From contig CAWCUU010000004.1 of assembly GCA_963798855.1 (NCBI GenBank), positions 186,001-250,000 on the forward strand: DNA of 64,000 nucleotides. The letters run 5' to 3'. Of the stretch, positions 1 to 8,632 are shown in pieces. This DNA comes from CAWCUU01 sp963798855. Lineage in GTDB: Bacteria > Gemmatimonadota > Gemmatimonadetes > Longimicrobiales > RSA9. A program made the position numbers and the translations under genes. The notes beneath the pieces were generated by a model. The model made no database searches. It was not told the origin of the DNA and saw nothing but the letters and a program-made list of their open reading frames with translations. Numbering within the stretch: position 1 is the first letter of the stretch; the number at the start of each line of letters is the position of its first letter.

Positions 1-285
1 CCGCTCACGTCGGTGCGCACGAACGGCACCCTGTCGCTGGAGCTGGCGCTCACGCGCGACGGCGCTGGCGGCGCGATCGACGAAGCGAAGCGCCTGTTCC
101 GGGAGCACCCGGGCTCGGCCACGCTCTACGTGCGCTGGCTCGGTGAGGGGGGTGGGGACGGCCACGGTGGGGCGGCCCGTCCCCGGCTCCGCTCGCGGAC
201 GTTCGCGGTGAGCGCGGACGAGGGCCTGATCGGAGGGCTGCGCGAGCTGTTCGGCGCGGAGCACGTACTCCTGATCCGATCCTGA
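1..285 (+). CDS. dnaE: DNA polymerase III subunit alpha, C-terminal end (partial)
   Basis: The reading frame is open from the first base, so the gene begins upstream of the window; only about 94 C-terminal residues are present. The fragment looks like the last domain of bacterial DnaE: the segment reading LSLELAL, a helix, then a strand ending in LYVRW, a loop, and a closing helix-strand unit ending HVLLIRS. DnaE is the catalytic subunit of the replicative polymerase. The Gly/His-rich loop in the middle is an expansion. accA follows after 18 bp, and a dnaE-accA order is known in Escherichia coli, which supports the call. The identification rests on a short tail plus synteny. Confidence 0.72.
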   Translation, partial: PLTSVRTNGTLSLELALTRDGAGGAIDEAKRLFREHPGSATLYVRWLGEGGGDGHGGAARPRLRSRTFAVSADEGLIGGLRELFGAEHVLLIRS

Positions 286-303
286 CCTGTCGAAGGGAGA
301 GCG

Positions 304-1278
304 ATGAGCACGCCTAGCCTCGAGTTCGAGCGCGACATCATCGAGCTGAAGCAGCAGATCGAGCGACTCCACAAACTCGCCCGGCAGAGCGGCCTCGACG
401 TCAGCGGCGAGCTGGAGACGCTGGAGGGGAAGCTCGAGGAGCTGAAGACGGAGACCTTCCGCAACCTCGCGCCGGTGGAGCGGGTGCAGCTCGCCCGCCA
501 CCCGCGCCGGCCGTACACGCTCGACTACGTGGAGCGGGTCTTCGATGATTTCGTGGAGCTGCACGGCGACCGACTCTATCGAGACGACGAGGCGATCGTC
601 GGCGGGTGGGCACGGCTGGACGGGCGAACCGTCATGGTGATCGGCCATCAGAAGGGCCGGGACATGAAGGAGAACCTGCGCCGCTATTTCGGCATGCCGC
701 ACCCCGAGGGCTATCGAAAGGCGCTGCGCCTCATGCAGATGGCGGAGAAGTTCGGGCGCCCCGTCGTCACGCTGATCGACACGCCCGGCGCCTATCCCGG
801 GATCGGCGCGGAAGAGCGCGGCCAGGCCGAGGCGATCGCGCGCAACCTGCGCGAGATGGCCGTGCTGCGGGTACCGACCGTCGCGGTCGTGATCGGCGAG
901 GGCGGCAGCGGCGGCGCGCTCGCGCTCGGTGTCGCCGACCGAGTGCTCATGCTCGAGAACGCGATCTACAGCGTCATCTCGCCGGAGGGCTGCGCCGCGA
1001 TCCTGTGGAAGACACCGGACGCGCGCGACAAGGCCGCGACCGCGCTGAAGCTCACTGCGGACGACCTCCTGGAGCTCGGCGTCGTCGATGGCGTGATCGA
1101 GGAGCCGATCGGCGGAGCGCACGCGGAGTGGGACGCGGCCGCGCTTCACCTCGCCGCGGCGCTCGGCAAGAGTCTCGATGAGCTCGCCGAGCTGCCCACG
1201 GACCGGCTGCTCGAAGCCCGCTGGAAGAAGTTCGAAGCAATGGGAGAATGGCGCGGCGGCGATCCGCCGTCCGCCTGA
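304..1278 (+). CDS. accA: Acetyl-CoA carboxylase carboxyltransferase subunit alpha
   Basis: 324 residues, the usual AccA length. It transfers the carboxyl group from biotin carboxyl-carrier protein to acetyl-CoA as an AccA2-AccD2 complex, the first committed step of fatty-acid synthesis in the cytoplasm. The N-terminus has the family's helical coiled segment (ELKQQIERL, then LEELKTE), followed by the crotonase-fold carboxyltransferase domain with PHPEGYRKALR, the DTPGAYPG loop and the GEGGSGGAL oxyanion-hole glycines, ending with the YSVISPEGCA stretch. An AGGGAG-type ribosome site precedes the ATG. It sits directly behind dnaE and ahead of ricT and metG, probably in one transcription unit. 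Nothing essential appears missing. Confidence 0.97.
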   Translation: MSTPSLEFERDIIELKQQIERLHKLARQSGLDVSGELETLEGKLEELKTETFRNLAPVERVQLARHPRRPYTLDYVERVFDDFVELHGDRLYRDDEAIVGGWARLDGRTVMVIGHQKGRDMKENLRRYFGMPHPEGYRKALRLMQMAEKFGRPVVTLIDTPGAYPGIGAEERGQAEAIARNLREMAVLRVPTVAVVIGEGGSGGALALGVADRVLMLENAIYSVISPEGCAAILWKTPDARDKAATALKLTADDLLELGVVDGVIEEPIGGAHAEWDAAALHLAAALGKSLDELAELPTDRLLEARWKKFEAMGEWRGGDPPSA

Positions 1279-1320
1279 ACGCGCCCGTCGCGCCCCGACT
1301 CAAAAGGAAGAAGGGGCCCG

Positions 1321-2169
1321 ATGCCCCAAATCATCGAAGTCAGCTTCAAGGGAAACAGGCGCGACTATTTCGCGCACGCGGGTGGTCCTCTCGCGCTCCA
1401 CTCCTATGTCGTCGTGGAGGCGGACCGGGGCGAGGACCTGGGCCGGGTGACGGCCAGCGGTGCGATCGCGGAGCGCAAGTGCTCCGGCTGCTCCACGGGC
1501 TGTGCGGCGCCGGTACCGGAGCGTAGCGTGGTCCGACCGGCGGCATCCGACGACGTGGAACGGATGGACGCGCTGCGCTCCGATGAGCCGCGCGTGCGTC
1601 ACGTCACGCGGGAGAAGGTGCAGCAGCTCGGGCTGAAGATGAAGGTGACGGAGGCCGAGTGGCAGTACGACCGTCGCAAGCTCACGATCTATTTCACGGC
1701 CGAGCGTCGCGTCGACTTCCGCGAACTGGTTCGCGTGCTCGCGCGTACGTTCCGGACGCGCATCGAGCTGAAGCAGATCGGCGTGCGCGACGAGGCGGCG
1801 CTGCTCGGTGGTGTCGGACGCTGTGGCCGCGAGCTGTGCTGCTCGAGCTGGCTGCGCGAGCTGAAACCGGTCAGTCTGCAGCTGGCCAAGGACCAGCGGC
1901 TGTCGCTCAACCCGGCACAGATCTCCGGCTGCTGCGGCCGCCTGATGTGCTGCCTCACGTACGAGCACGATGCCTACCTGCAGGCCCGCAAGCGATTCCC
2001 CCGCGAGGGAAAATCGCTGCAGACCGCGGCCGGACGGGAAAAGGTGATCGGCGTCGACATCTGGCGCGACCTCGTCCACCTGAAGGACGACGAAGGCAAT
2101 CGCCGCACGCTCGACCTCGATGCGCTGCGCAGCGAGGTGGAGCGGACCGGATCCGGCAACAGGAACTGA
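1321..2169 (+). CDS. ricT: PSP1-domain regulatory iron-sulfur protein RicT (YaaT)
   Basis: 282 residues with a PSP1 C-terminal domain. In Bacillus subtilis RicT works in the RicA-RicF-RicT complex, which carries iron-sulfur clusters and assists RNase Y in mRNA maturation. The Cys groups are clear: KCSGCSTGC near residues 57-65, GRCGRELCCSSW near 165-176 and SGCCGRLMCC near 204-213. The segment from the second Cys group through TYEHDAY is highly characteristic. The ATG is preceded by an AAGGAAG ribosome site. The stop lies 3 bp before the metG start, so the two are probably co-translated. I saw no ricA or ricF in the window, so a full Ric complex cannot be inferred from here. Confidence 0.92.
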   Translation: MPQIIEVSFKGNRRDYFAHAGGPLALHSYVVVEADRGEDLGRVTASGAIAERKCSGCSTGCAAPVPERSVVRPAASDDVERMDALRSDEPRVRHVTREKVQQLGLKMKVTEAEWQYDRRKLTIYFTAERRVDFRELVRVLARTFRTRIELKQIGVRDEAALLGGVGRCGRELCCSSWLRELKPVSLQLAKDQRLSLNPAQISGCCGRLMCCLTYEHDAYLQARKRFPREGKSLQTAAGREKVIGVDIWRDLVHLKDDEGNRRTLDLDALRSEVERTGSGNRN

Positions 2170-2172
2170 CGC

Positions 2173-3735
2173 GTGGCCGACAAGACGTTCTACATCACGA
2201 CTGCCATCGACTACGCCAACGGCAGCCCTCACGTCGGCCACGCCCTGGAGAAGATCGGCGCCGACGCGATGGCCCGCTATCGCCGGCTGAAGCGAGAGCC
2301 CGTCCACCTCGTGATGGGCATGGACGAGCACGGGCTCAAGGTGCTGCAGAGCGCCGAAAGCGCCGGCGTCTCACCGCAGCAGTGGGTGGACGGCGTCGCG
2401 GCGGAATTCGAGGCAGTCTGGGAGCGGCTGCACATCAGCAACGACGACTTCATCCGCACGACCCAGCCGCGGCATCGCCGCGCCGTCGAGGCCCTGATCG
2501 GGCTCATGGAGAAGGCCGGCGACCTGTACGAGGGGACCTACGCGGGCTACTACTGCGTCGGCTGCGAGGTCTACAAGCGGGCCGAGGAGCTGGAGCCCGC
2601 GCCCGGCGTCCCCGAGGGAGCGACGACGGCTGCGGATGGCCCCGCGCGCGCGGCGCAGCTGCGCTGCCCGGTGCACCCCAATCGCGAGGTCGTCTGGATG
2701 GAGGAGCGGAACTGGTTCTTCCGCCTCTCCAACTACCAGGACCGGCTTCTCCACCTGCTCGACGAGCGGCCGGAGTTCGTGCAGCCGGAGAACCGCCGCA
2801 ACGAGATCCGCAACGTCATCGCGGGCGGGCTCGAGGACATCTCCGTCTCGCGAGCGAGGTTGCCGTGGGGCGTACCGTGGCCGCGCGACCCCGAGCACAC
2901 CACCTACGTCTGGCTCGACGCGCTCACGAACTACCTGGCCGCGGCGAGCTTTCCGGAGCCCGGCTACGAGACGCTCTGGCCAGCGGACATCCACGTCGTA
3001 GGCAAGGACATCACGCGCTTCCATTGTATCTACTGGCCCGCGTTCCTCATGAGCGCGGAGCTCGCGCTTCCGGCGAGCGTCTGGGCCCACGGCTTCCTGA
3101 CGCACGAGGGCAGGAAGCTGTCGAAGTCGGAGGGCGTCTGGGTGGATCTCGACGAGGCGATCGATCGGCACGGCCCCGACGCGCTACGCTTTTACCTGCT
3201 CCGCGACGTTCCCTGGAGCGGCGACGGCGATTTCTCCTGGACGCGCTTCGACGAGCGGTACACGTCCGATCTCGCGGACACTCTCGGCAATCTCGTCAAC
3301 AGGACGCTGTCGATGATCGAGCGCTATCGAGGCGGCACCGTCCCGGCCGCGGCCGCTACCGATCTCGACCGGCGTGTCGCCGACGCCATCGTTCAATACC
3401 GCTCCGCGATGGATGCGCACCTGCTGCATCAGGGCGCCGCAGCCGCGCTCGAGCTGGCGCGCGCCAGCAATGGCTTCGTCGAGGAGCGTGCCCCGTGGAA
3501 GCTCGCCCGCGATGAGTCTCGCGCCGGCGACCTCGACGCGACGCTCGGCTCGCTCGCGCGGGCCGTGGCCGCACTCGCAACCCTGCTGCACCCGTTCATG
3601 CCGGCGAAGATGGAGTCGCTGGTCCCGCGCCTCGGCCTCGACGAACTGCCGTGCCTCGACGAGGTCGCGTCGCTCGATCTCGTCGGCCATGCGGTGCAGC
3701 GCGGCGACGTGCTGTTCCCGAAGGAAAGGGACTGA
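2173..3735 (+). CDS. metG: Methionine--tRNA ligase
   Basis: 520 residues, a short-form MetRS that charges tRNA-Met. The HIGH-like signature is H20-V-G-H23 and the KMSKS-like signature is K315-L-S-K-S319. The zinc knuckle is C128-x2-C131 followed by a C-P-V-H group near residue 165, so the ligands look like three Cys and one His rather than four Cys. There is no C-terminal tRNA-binding (EMAP-like) extension. The start is GTG at 2173, three bases after the ricT stop; the next in-frame Met would remove the HIGH motif. Expression is probably coupled to ricT. Confidence 0.97.
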   Translation: MADKTFYITTAIDYANGSPHVGHALEKIGADAMARYRRLKREPVHLVMGMDEHGLKVLQSAESAGVSPQQWVDGVAAEFEAVWERLHISNDDFIRTTQPRHRRAVEALIGLMEKAGDLYEGTYAGYYCVGCEVYKRAEELEPAPGVPEGATTAADGPARAAQLRCPVHPNREVVWMEERNWFFRLSNYQDRLLHLLDERPEFVQPENRRNEIRNVIAGGLEDISVSRARLPWGVPWPRDPEHTTYVWLDALTNYLAAASFPEPGYETLWPADIHVVGKDITRFHCIYWPAFLMSAELALPASVWAHGFLTHEGRKLSKSEGVWVDLDEAIDRHGPDALRFYLLRDVPWSGDGDFSWTRFDERYTSDLADTLGNLVNRTLSMIERYRGGTVPAAAATDLDRRVADAIVQYRSAMDAHLLHQGAAAALELARASNGFVEERAPWKLARDESRAGDLDATLGSLARAVAALATLLHPFMPAKMESLVPRLGLDELPCLDEVASLDLVGHAVQRGDVLFPKERD

Positions 3736-3764
3736 GCCGGTCGATCCCGGGAGGCGGTGCTCGC

Positions 3765-4145
3765 ATGGGCGATCTCCTATCGACGCTCGTAGTCGGTTTG
3801 TGGCCCCACGTCGTTCTGGTCGTGCTCGTGGCCTGGCAGGCGACCCGGACTCGAAGCGTCGGGCAGGCCGCGGGCGTCGCCGCGGTTGCCGCGATCGTCG
3901 CCACCGCAGCCTATGCGCTGATCCGGGGCGGAACGGGACCGGCCCCGCTTCCGGTCCAGCTCGCGGTGCTCGTCGTGAGCGCGCTGCCGTTGGAAGCCGC
4001 GGCGCTCGCGAGCCACGGCATGCGCCGGCGCGAGCCGCCCATCCTGCCGATCGCCATCGGTATCGTCATCGGCCTGGCGCTGCTCGCACCCATGCTGATC
4101 ATGCAGATCACACTGAACTGTGCTCTCGCCGGCCTCTGTCCCTGA
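3765..4145 (+). CDS. Small multi-pass membrane protein, function unknown
   Basis: 126 residues. I do not recognise the family. Three to four hydrophobic segments are visible: roughly residues 5-23 (rich in Val/Leu after MGDLLS), 30-50 (Ala/Val-rich), 60-80 and 90-115 (Ile/Leu-rich). Short charged loops lie between them, including MRRREPP before the last segment. The start at 3765 was chosen over a longer upstream frame because GGGAGG lies at the right distance and the upstream extension is Arg-rich. It follows metG by 29 bp and probably ends the dnaE-accA-ricT-metG unit. It has two Cys near the C-terminus (NCALAGLC), which could be structural. Confidence 0.7.
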   Translation: MGDLLSTLVVGLWPHVVLVVLVAWQATRTRSVGQAAGVAAVAAIVATAAYALIRGGTGPAPLPVQLAVLVVSALPLEAAALASHGMRRREPPILPIAIGIVIGLALLAPMLIMQITLNCALAGLCP

Positions 4146-4497
4146 CCCGCTGATCGCCGCACGAGCTTCGACTCGACGCGGAATCCGCAGCACGTCGATC
4201 CGGAACCGGATTTCGCGGAGACCGACTACAAAGTAGCCGCTCCGGCCTCTCGGCTCCGCACGGAACCCTGCCGTTAGGCGCTAGCGAACCCTCCGCGCTA
4301 CAATCGTTTGCCCGCTTTCTCACCGCGGGGGTACGCCGGTTGCGACCCATTGGCAGCCCCCCCCGGAACAGGACGCGCCGGTCCGAATCGGACCGCTGCC
4401 CCGATGCGTTGACGTGGGCGTACCCCTCCCCTATCATTGCCCGCGTCCTGAAGGGCGGAGCGTAAAGAATGTCAACCGCCAGAACCGAAAGGCCGCC
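4146..4497. other. Intergenic region between the metG unit and the M23 peptidase gene
   Basis: About 350 bp without a credible gene. I see no strong hairpin with a T tract after the small membrane-protein gene. A TACAAT hexamer at 4299-4304 lacks a good -35. A well-formed sigma70-type promoter lies in the last 90 bases (separate entry). Otherwise nothing recognisable. Confidence 0.6.
4409..4437 (+). promoter_or_regulatory. Predicted sigma70-type promoter of the M23 peptidase gene
   Basis: TTGACG at 4409-4414 and TATCAT at 4432-4437 are separated by exactly 17 bp. Transcription would start near 4443-4445, leaving a leader of about 54 nt before the ATG at 4498. In DNA this GC-rich a five-of-six match to the -35 with ideal spacing is unlikely by chance. 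Confidence 0.62.
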
Positions 4498-5433
4498 ATG
4501 GCACGACGGCAATGGACGGTGCTTGTCGTCTCGGAGGATGATACCCGGGTACGACAGTTCCGTCTTTCGCGCGAGCTGGCTCGCACGGTGATCGGTCTGT
4601 CCCTCCTCGCGCTCGCGCTCGTGGGATCGCTGGGGGCGGGTGTGGTGGGCCGCAATCTCCACGACCACAAGCTCAGCGAGCTGAAGCACGAGAACGCGCT
4701 GCTGCGGGGCGAGGTTGCGAAGATCAAGGACCGATCCGCGAAGCTGGATGACGTGATGTCCCAGCTGGCGCAGCAGGACCGCGCCTACCGACTGGTCGCC
4801 GGGCTGGACCCGCTCTCCGACGATGTGCTGAAGGCTGGCGTCGGCGGACCGGGGACGGAAACGCTCTCGGAGGACCCCCTCTTCCATCTCGATCCCCCGA
4901 TCGGCGCGACCGCGTTCCGCACATCCGACCACGTCGAGACGCTGATCCGGCGTGCCCGGCTACTGTCCACGAGCTGGACGGAAGCGGCGGCGGCGCTGAA
5001 GTCGGAGCGCGCGAAGCTCGCTTCCACCCCGTCGATCGCGCCCGTGCACGGCTGGCTGACGAGCACGTTCAGCCGCAGCCGGATGCACCCGATCCTGAAC
5101 ATTGCTCGGCCGCACGAGGGGATCGACATCGCCGCGCCGGTCGGAACGCCGATCGAGGCGGCGGCCGATGGGGTGGTGTCCTTCGCCGGGCGCAATCACG
5201 ATTATGGACTGATGGTCGAGATCGACCACGGACACGGCTATACGACGCGCTACGCTCACGCCTCCCGGCTGCTGGTGAAGCCGGGGCAGCACGTCCAGCG
5301 CGGCCAACGCATCGCCGAGGTCGGCGAGACCGGCCTCGCGGTCGGGCCTCACCTGCACTACGAGGTGCTGGTGAAAGGTCGGCACCGCAATCCGCGCGAC
5401 TTCATCATGTTGGGGAACGCGATACCCGAGTGA
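4498..5433 (+). CDS. Membrane-anchored M23 family metallopeptidase (LytM-type)
   Basis: 311 residues. A short basic N-terminus is followed by one transmembrane helix at about 25-48 (Leu/Ala/Gly-rich), a coiled coil at about 55-85 (heptads around KLSELKHENALLRGEV), a linker, and a C-terminal LytM/M23 domain from about 190. The zinc and catalytic motifs are intact: H206-x3-D210 and H285-x-H287. M23 peptidases cut peptide cross-links in peptidoglycan; the topology puts the enzyme domain in the periplasm, where coiled-coil M23 proteins often act in cell separation. The ATG at 4498 is used because earlier in-frame codons lie upstream of the predicted promoter. It has its own promoter and terminator, so it is probably monocistronic. 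Confidence 0.9.
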   Translation: MARRQWTVLVVSEDDTRVRQFRLSRELARTVIGLSLLALALVGSLGAGVVGRNLHDHKLSELKHENALLRGEVAKIKDRSAKLDDVMSQLAQQDRAYRLVAGLDPLSDDVLKAGVGGPGTETLSEDPLFHLDPPIGATAFRTSDHVETLIRRARLLSTSWTEAAAALKSERAKLASTPSIAPVHGWLTSTFSRSRMHPILNIARPHEGIDIAAPVGTPIEAAADGVVSFAGRNHDYGLMVEIDHGHGYTTRYAHASRLLVKPGQHVQRGQRIAEVGETGLAVGPHLHYEVLVKGRHRNPRDFIMLGNAIPE

Positions 5434-5476
5434 TCGTGGGGGACGGCGCGAGCGTGCCGTCCGGATCGGTCGTGTG

Positions 5477-5503
5477 AACGGCGCCGGCGACGGCGCCGTT
5501 TTT
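5477..5503 (+). terminator. Rho-independent terminator after the M23 gene
   Basis: A perfect 9-bp stem (AACGGCGCC / GGCGCCGTT) with a 6-base loop runs from 5477 to 5500; five T residues at 5499-5503 overlap its 3' arm and form the tail. It lies 44 bp after the M23 stop and is the clearest intrinsic terminator in the window. Confidence 0.85.
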
Positions 5504-5553
5504 CGTGCCTGCGGGTGTCGGCCGCCGCGGCGCGCCAGGTCGCCGGCGACAGG

Positions 5554-5582
5554 TTGAAATTGGCGTCGGCGGGCTGTACTTT
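5554..5582 (+). promoter_or_regulatory. Predicted promoter of the coiled-coil lipoprotein gene
   Basis: TTGAAA at 5554-5559 and TACTTT at 5577-5582 have a 17-bp spacer. The start point would be near 5589, giving a leader of about 35 nt to the ATG at 5624. It lies just after the terminator, which supports a fresh transcription unit here. Confidence 0.55.
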
Positions 5583-5623
5583 GCGGCCCTCACCACCTTC
5601 AGATTCTCGCGCGGAGCGATCGG

Positions 5624-6397
5624 ATGAGACGACTGGTGATGCTGGTTGCCACTGCGACGACCGCCGCATCCCTGGGCGCCTGCGGAGGCACCGACGTGGT
5701 GGTCATGGGCCGACTCGCGAACCAGAACAGCTCGGGCGGCGTCGACACCGTGGCGGTCGCGGACCTGCCCGTGAGGCTGTTGCCCTTCGATCGTGACGAA
5801 GTGTTCGATTCGTTGACGAAGGCGGCGCCGGAGCCGGAGCCGCCGGTGCCCGATTCGCTGTTGCAGCTGCAGCAGCAGATCGCGACGGCGCAGGACGCCT
5901 ATCAGAGTTACGAGACGGCATGGGCGGATGCGCGCGACAGCCTGCAGAGCCTGTCGCAGCGGATGCAGCGCACGAGCCGCGCCTCGGGCGAGTACACGGT
6001 GCTCTACCGCGAGTTCGGCGACCTGGAGTCCAAGGAGAAAGCGGCGCGCCAGCAGATGGACCAGGCGTTCCAGAAGTTCACGTCGCTGCAAAGCCGCTTC
6101 GCCGAGCAGTCGCAGGAAATCCGGGCACAACGCCAGACCTGGGCGGACAATGCGTACGCTTCCGTGGACTCGGTCTTCGGCGCGAAATACGATGCTCTCG
6201 GCCTCGAGGAGCTCGCGGACACGACGAGTGCCGCGGGAGTCGCCGTGTTCCATCCGAAGAAGGGGAAGTGGTGGGTCTACGCGCGCTACTCGCTTCCCTA
6301 TTCCGAGCTGTACTGGAATGTGCCGATCGAGGTCACGGGTGACTCGATCCGAGTGATCCTGAGCCGCGAGAACGCACAGACGCGGCCGCGGCTCTGA
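5624..6397 (+). CDS. Predicted lipoprotein with a coiled-coil core, function unknown
   Basis: 257 residues. A signal peptide ends in the lipobox LGAC with the acylated residue predicted at Cys20. A Pro/Glu-rich linker (residues about 65-76) leads into a long charged helix at about 78-180 with heptad character (QLQQQIATAQDAY, then DLESKEKAARQQM), and a compact C-terminal part with the aromatic stretch KWWVYARY. I do not recognise the family. The layout suggests a periplasmic or outer-membrane-attached structural protein. It has its own predicted promoter; fadJ follows after 42 bp and may be read from the same transcript. Confidence 0.75.
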   Translation: MRRLVMLVATATTAASLGACGGTDVVVMGRLANQNSSGGVDTVAVADLPVRLLPFDRDEVFDSLTKAAPEPEPPVPDSLLQLQQQIATAQDAYQSYETAWADARDSLQSLSQRMQRTSRASGEYTVLYREFGDLESKEKAARQQMDQAFQKFTSLQSRFAEQSQEIRAQRQTWADNAYASVDSVFGAKYDALGLEELADTTSAAGVAVFHPKKGKWWVYARYSLPYSELYWNVPIEVTGDSIRVILSRENAQTRPRL

Positions 6398-6439
6398 CCC
6401 GCAGCGGGGGCGGCCGTACCCCGGCCGCTCCGACGACAA

Positions 6440-8608
6440 ATGGCGACCCATCCCGCAGAGGGATCGACACGGGCGGCGCTGACGCTGGAGATCGACGGCG
6501 ACGGCGTCGCCTGCCTCACGATCGATGACCCCGCCGCCAGGCACAACATCCTCTCCACGTCCGTGATGTCCCGCCTGGACGAGCTGCTGGCGGAAATCGA
6601 GGCGGGCGCGGAGCGCGGAAGCGTCCGGGCCGTCCTCATCCGCAGCGGCAAGGACCGCAGCTTCGTCGCCGGCGCCGATGTACACGAGATCGCGGGGATC
6701 ACCGACCCGGCGGAGGGCACGGCGAAGGCGCGGCAGGGCCAGCGCACTTTCGATCGCCTCGCTCGACTGCGCGTGCCGACGATCGCCGCCGTGAATGGAA
6801 TCTGTCTCGGCGGCGGCACCGAGATGATCCTGGCCTGCGACCGCCGCATCGCCGCCGACTGGGATGAAACGCGGATCGGTCTGCCGGAGGTGCGCCTCGG
6901 CATTCTTCCCGGCTTCGGCGGCACGAGCCGGCTGCCCCGCCTGATCGGACTGCGCAGCGCCGCGGATCTGATCCTCACCGGGCGTCGCATTTCCGCGCGC
7001 GCGGCGACGGCGACGGGTCTCGTGGACGAGCGCGTGGCCGGCGAGATCCTGGACCGACGGGGACGGGATCTCGCGGCGGCGCTCGCCCGCCGCGAGATCC
7101 CCCGCCGACCGGCACCCTCGCGGCTTACACGGCTACGGCTCGCGGCAGAGAATTCGATGCCGGGTCGCAAGGCGATCCTGCTGATGGCAGGCCGACAGGT
7201 GGCAAAGGAGACCGGCGGCCACTACCCCGCCCCCCTCGTCATCCTGGAAACGCTCGATCGCGTGCTGGACGTGCCGCTGCCGCAGGCGCTCGATATCGAG
7301 GCGCAGGCAGTGGGACGCCTCATCGCGACCGAGGTCTCGAAGAACCTGATCCACGTCTTCTTCCTGATGGAGAGTGCCAGGAAGAAAGCTCCGGCAGCGC
7401 CCCCCCGCCCGGTGGCCAGGGTCGGCGTGCTCGGGGCGGGGGTGATGGGCGGCGGTATCGCCCAGCTGCTCGCGCGGGATGGGATTCAGGTGCGCCTGAA
7501 GGACATCCGCAACGAGGCGCTCTCCGACGGACTGCGTCACGCCCGGGAGCTGTTCGATCGGGCGGTGAAGCGGCGCCGACTCAGCCGGCGCGAGGCGGGG
7601 CAGGCGATGGAGAGGATCTCGCCGGCACTCGACTACTCCGGCTTTGGCTCGCTGGACCTGGTGGTCGAGGCCGTTGTCGAGCGGATGGACGTGAAGAAGA
7701 ACGTGCTGCGCGAGGTCGAGGGCACGAGTCGCATCGGCTGCGTGATCACCTCGAACACGTCCTCGCTGTCCATCACCGCGATGCAGCAGGCGCTCGACCG
7801 GCCGGCGGACTTTTGCGGCATGCACTTCTTCAATCCCGTCCACCGCATGCCGCTGGTCGAGGTCGTGCGGGGGGAGCGGAGCTCCGACGAGGCATTGGCG
7901 ACCGTGTTCGCGCTCGCCCTGCGCCTCGGCAAGACGCCCGTGCAGGTACGCGACGGGCCGGGCTTCCTCGTGAACCGCGTGCTCGCGCCCTACCTCAACG
8001 AGGCGGGGTGGCTGCTCGCCGACGGCGCTTCGATCTCGCAGGTGGACCGGACGTTGAAGGAATTCGGCATGCCAATGGGCCCGTTCCGACTGTTGGACGA
8101 GGTCGGCCTCGATATCTCACGACACGCGGGGGAGACGATGTACGAGGCGTTCGGTGAGCGGATGCGCCCCGCCCCGCCGCTCGTCGCGCTGTCGGACACC
8201 GATCGGCTCGGTCGCAAGAACGGGCGCGGCTTCTACCTCTACGAGAATGGCAAGGAGAAGGAGGCCGACGGCTCGATCTACGAGGAGCTCCGGCCGGCCG
8301 TGCCCGATGAACAGGTGCTGCTGGACAGCGCCATGATCCGCGACCGAACGGTCCTCGCGATGATCAATGAGGCCGCGCGGGTGCTCGAGGAAGGGCTCGT
8401 GGACGGACCCGGCGATATCGACCTGGGTATGATCACCGGCACGGGATTCCCACCGTTCCGGGGCGGCCTGCTGCGCTACGCCGACTCCATCGGCAACGCC
8501 ACGATCACGCAGCGGCTCGAGGCCCTGGCCCGCGGCGTGGGCCCGCGGTTCGAGCCCGCCCCCCTGCTTCGCAGGCTCGCCGACGAGGGGCGTCGCTTCT
8601 ACGACTGA
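6440..8608 (+). CDS. fadJ: Fatty acid oxidation complex alpha subunit (enoyl-CoA hydratase / 3-hydroxyacyl-CoA dehydrogenase)
   Basis: 722 residues, close to E. coli FadJ. The N-terminal crotonase domain (about 10-260) has SFVAGADVHEI, the GICLGGGTEM oxyanion loop and the GLPEVRLGILPGFGGT stretch carrying the family's second catalytic Glu. The dehydrogenase half begins near residue 328 with the NAD-binding GAGVMGGGIAQ loop; the HFFNPVHRMPLVEVV signature and two C-terminal helical domains follow. It hydrates trans-2-enoyl-CoA and oxidises the 3-hydroxyacyl-CoA in beta-oxidation. No thiolase (fadA/fadI) partner is adjacent. FadB and FadJ types cannot be separated firmly by eye. Confidence 0.92.
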   Translation: MATHPAEGSTRAALTLEIDGDGVACLTIDDPAARHNILSTSVMSRLDELLAEIEAGAERGSVRAVLIRSGKDRSFVAGADVHEIAGITDPAEGTAKARQGQRTFDRLARLRVPTIAAVNGICLGGGTEMILACDRRIAADWDETRIGLPEVRLGILPGFGGTSRLPRLIGLRSAADLILTGRRISARAATATGLVDERVAGEILDRRGRDLAAALARREIPRRPAPSRLTRLRLAAENSMPGRKAILLMAGRQVAKETGGHYPAPLVILETLDRVLDVPLPQALDIEAQAVGRLIATEVSKNLIHVFFLMESARKKAPAAPPRPVARVGVLGAGVMGGGIAQLLARDGIQVRLKDIRNEALSDGLRHARELFDRAVKRRRLSRREAGQAMERISPALDYSGFGSLDLVVEAVVERMDVKKNVLREVEGTSRIGCVITSNTSSLSITAMQQALDRPADFCGMHFFNPVHRMPLVEVVRGERSSDEALATVFALALRLGKTPVQVRDGPGFLVNRVLAPYLNEAGWLLADGASISQVDRTLKEFGMPMGPFRLLDEVGLDISRHAGETMYEAFGERMRPAPPLVALSDTDRLGRKNGRGFYLYENGKEKEADGSIYEELRPAVPDEQVLLDSAMIRDRTVLAMINEAARVLEEGLVDGPGDIDLGMITGTGFPPFRGGLLRYADSIGNATITQRLEALARGVGPRFEPAPLLRRLADEGRRFYD

Positions 8609-8632
8609 TCGGCTCATCGGAAGGAGGCCGAC

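Noticed and set aside
4299..4304. TACAAT as a second -10 for the M23 gene
   Set aside because: No -35 within 16-18 bp; the 4409-4437 pair is far better.
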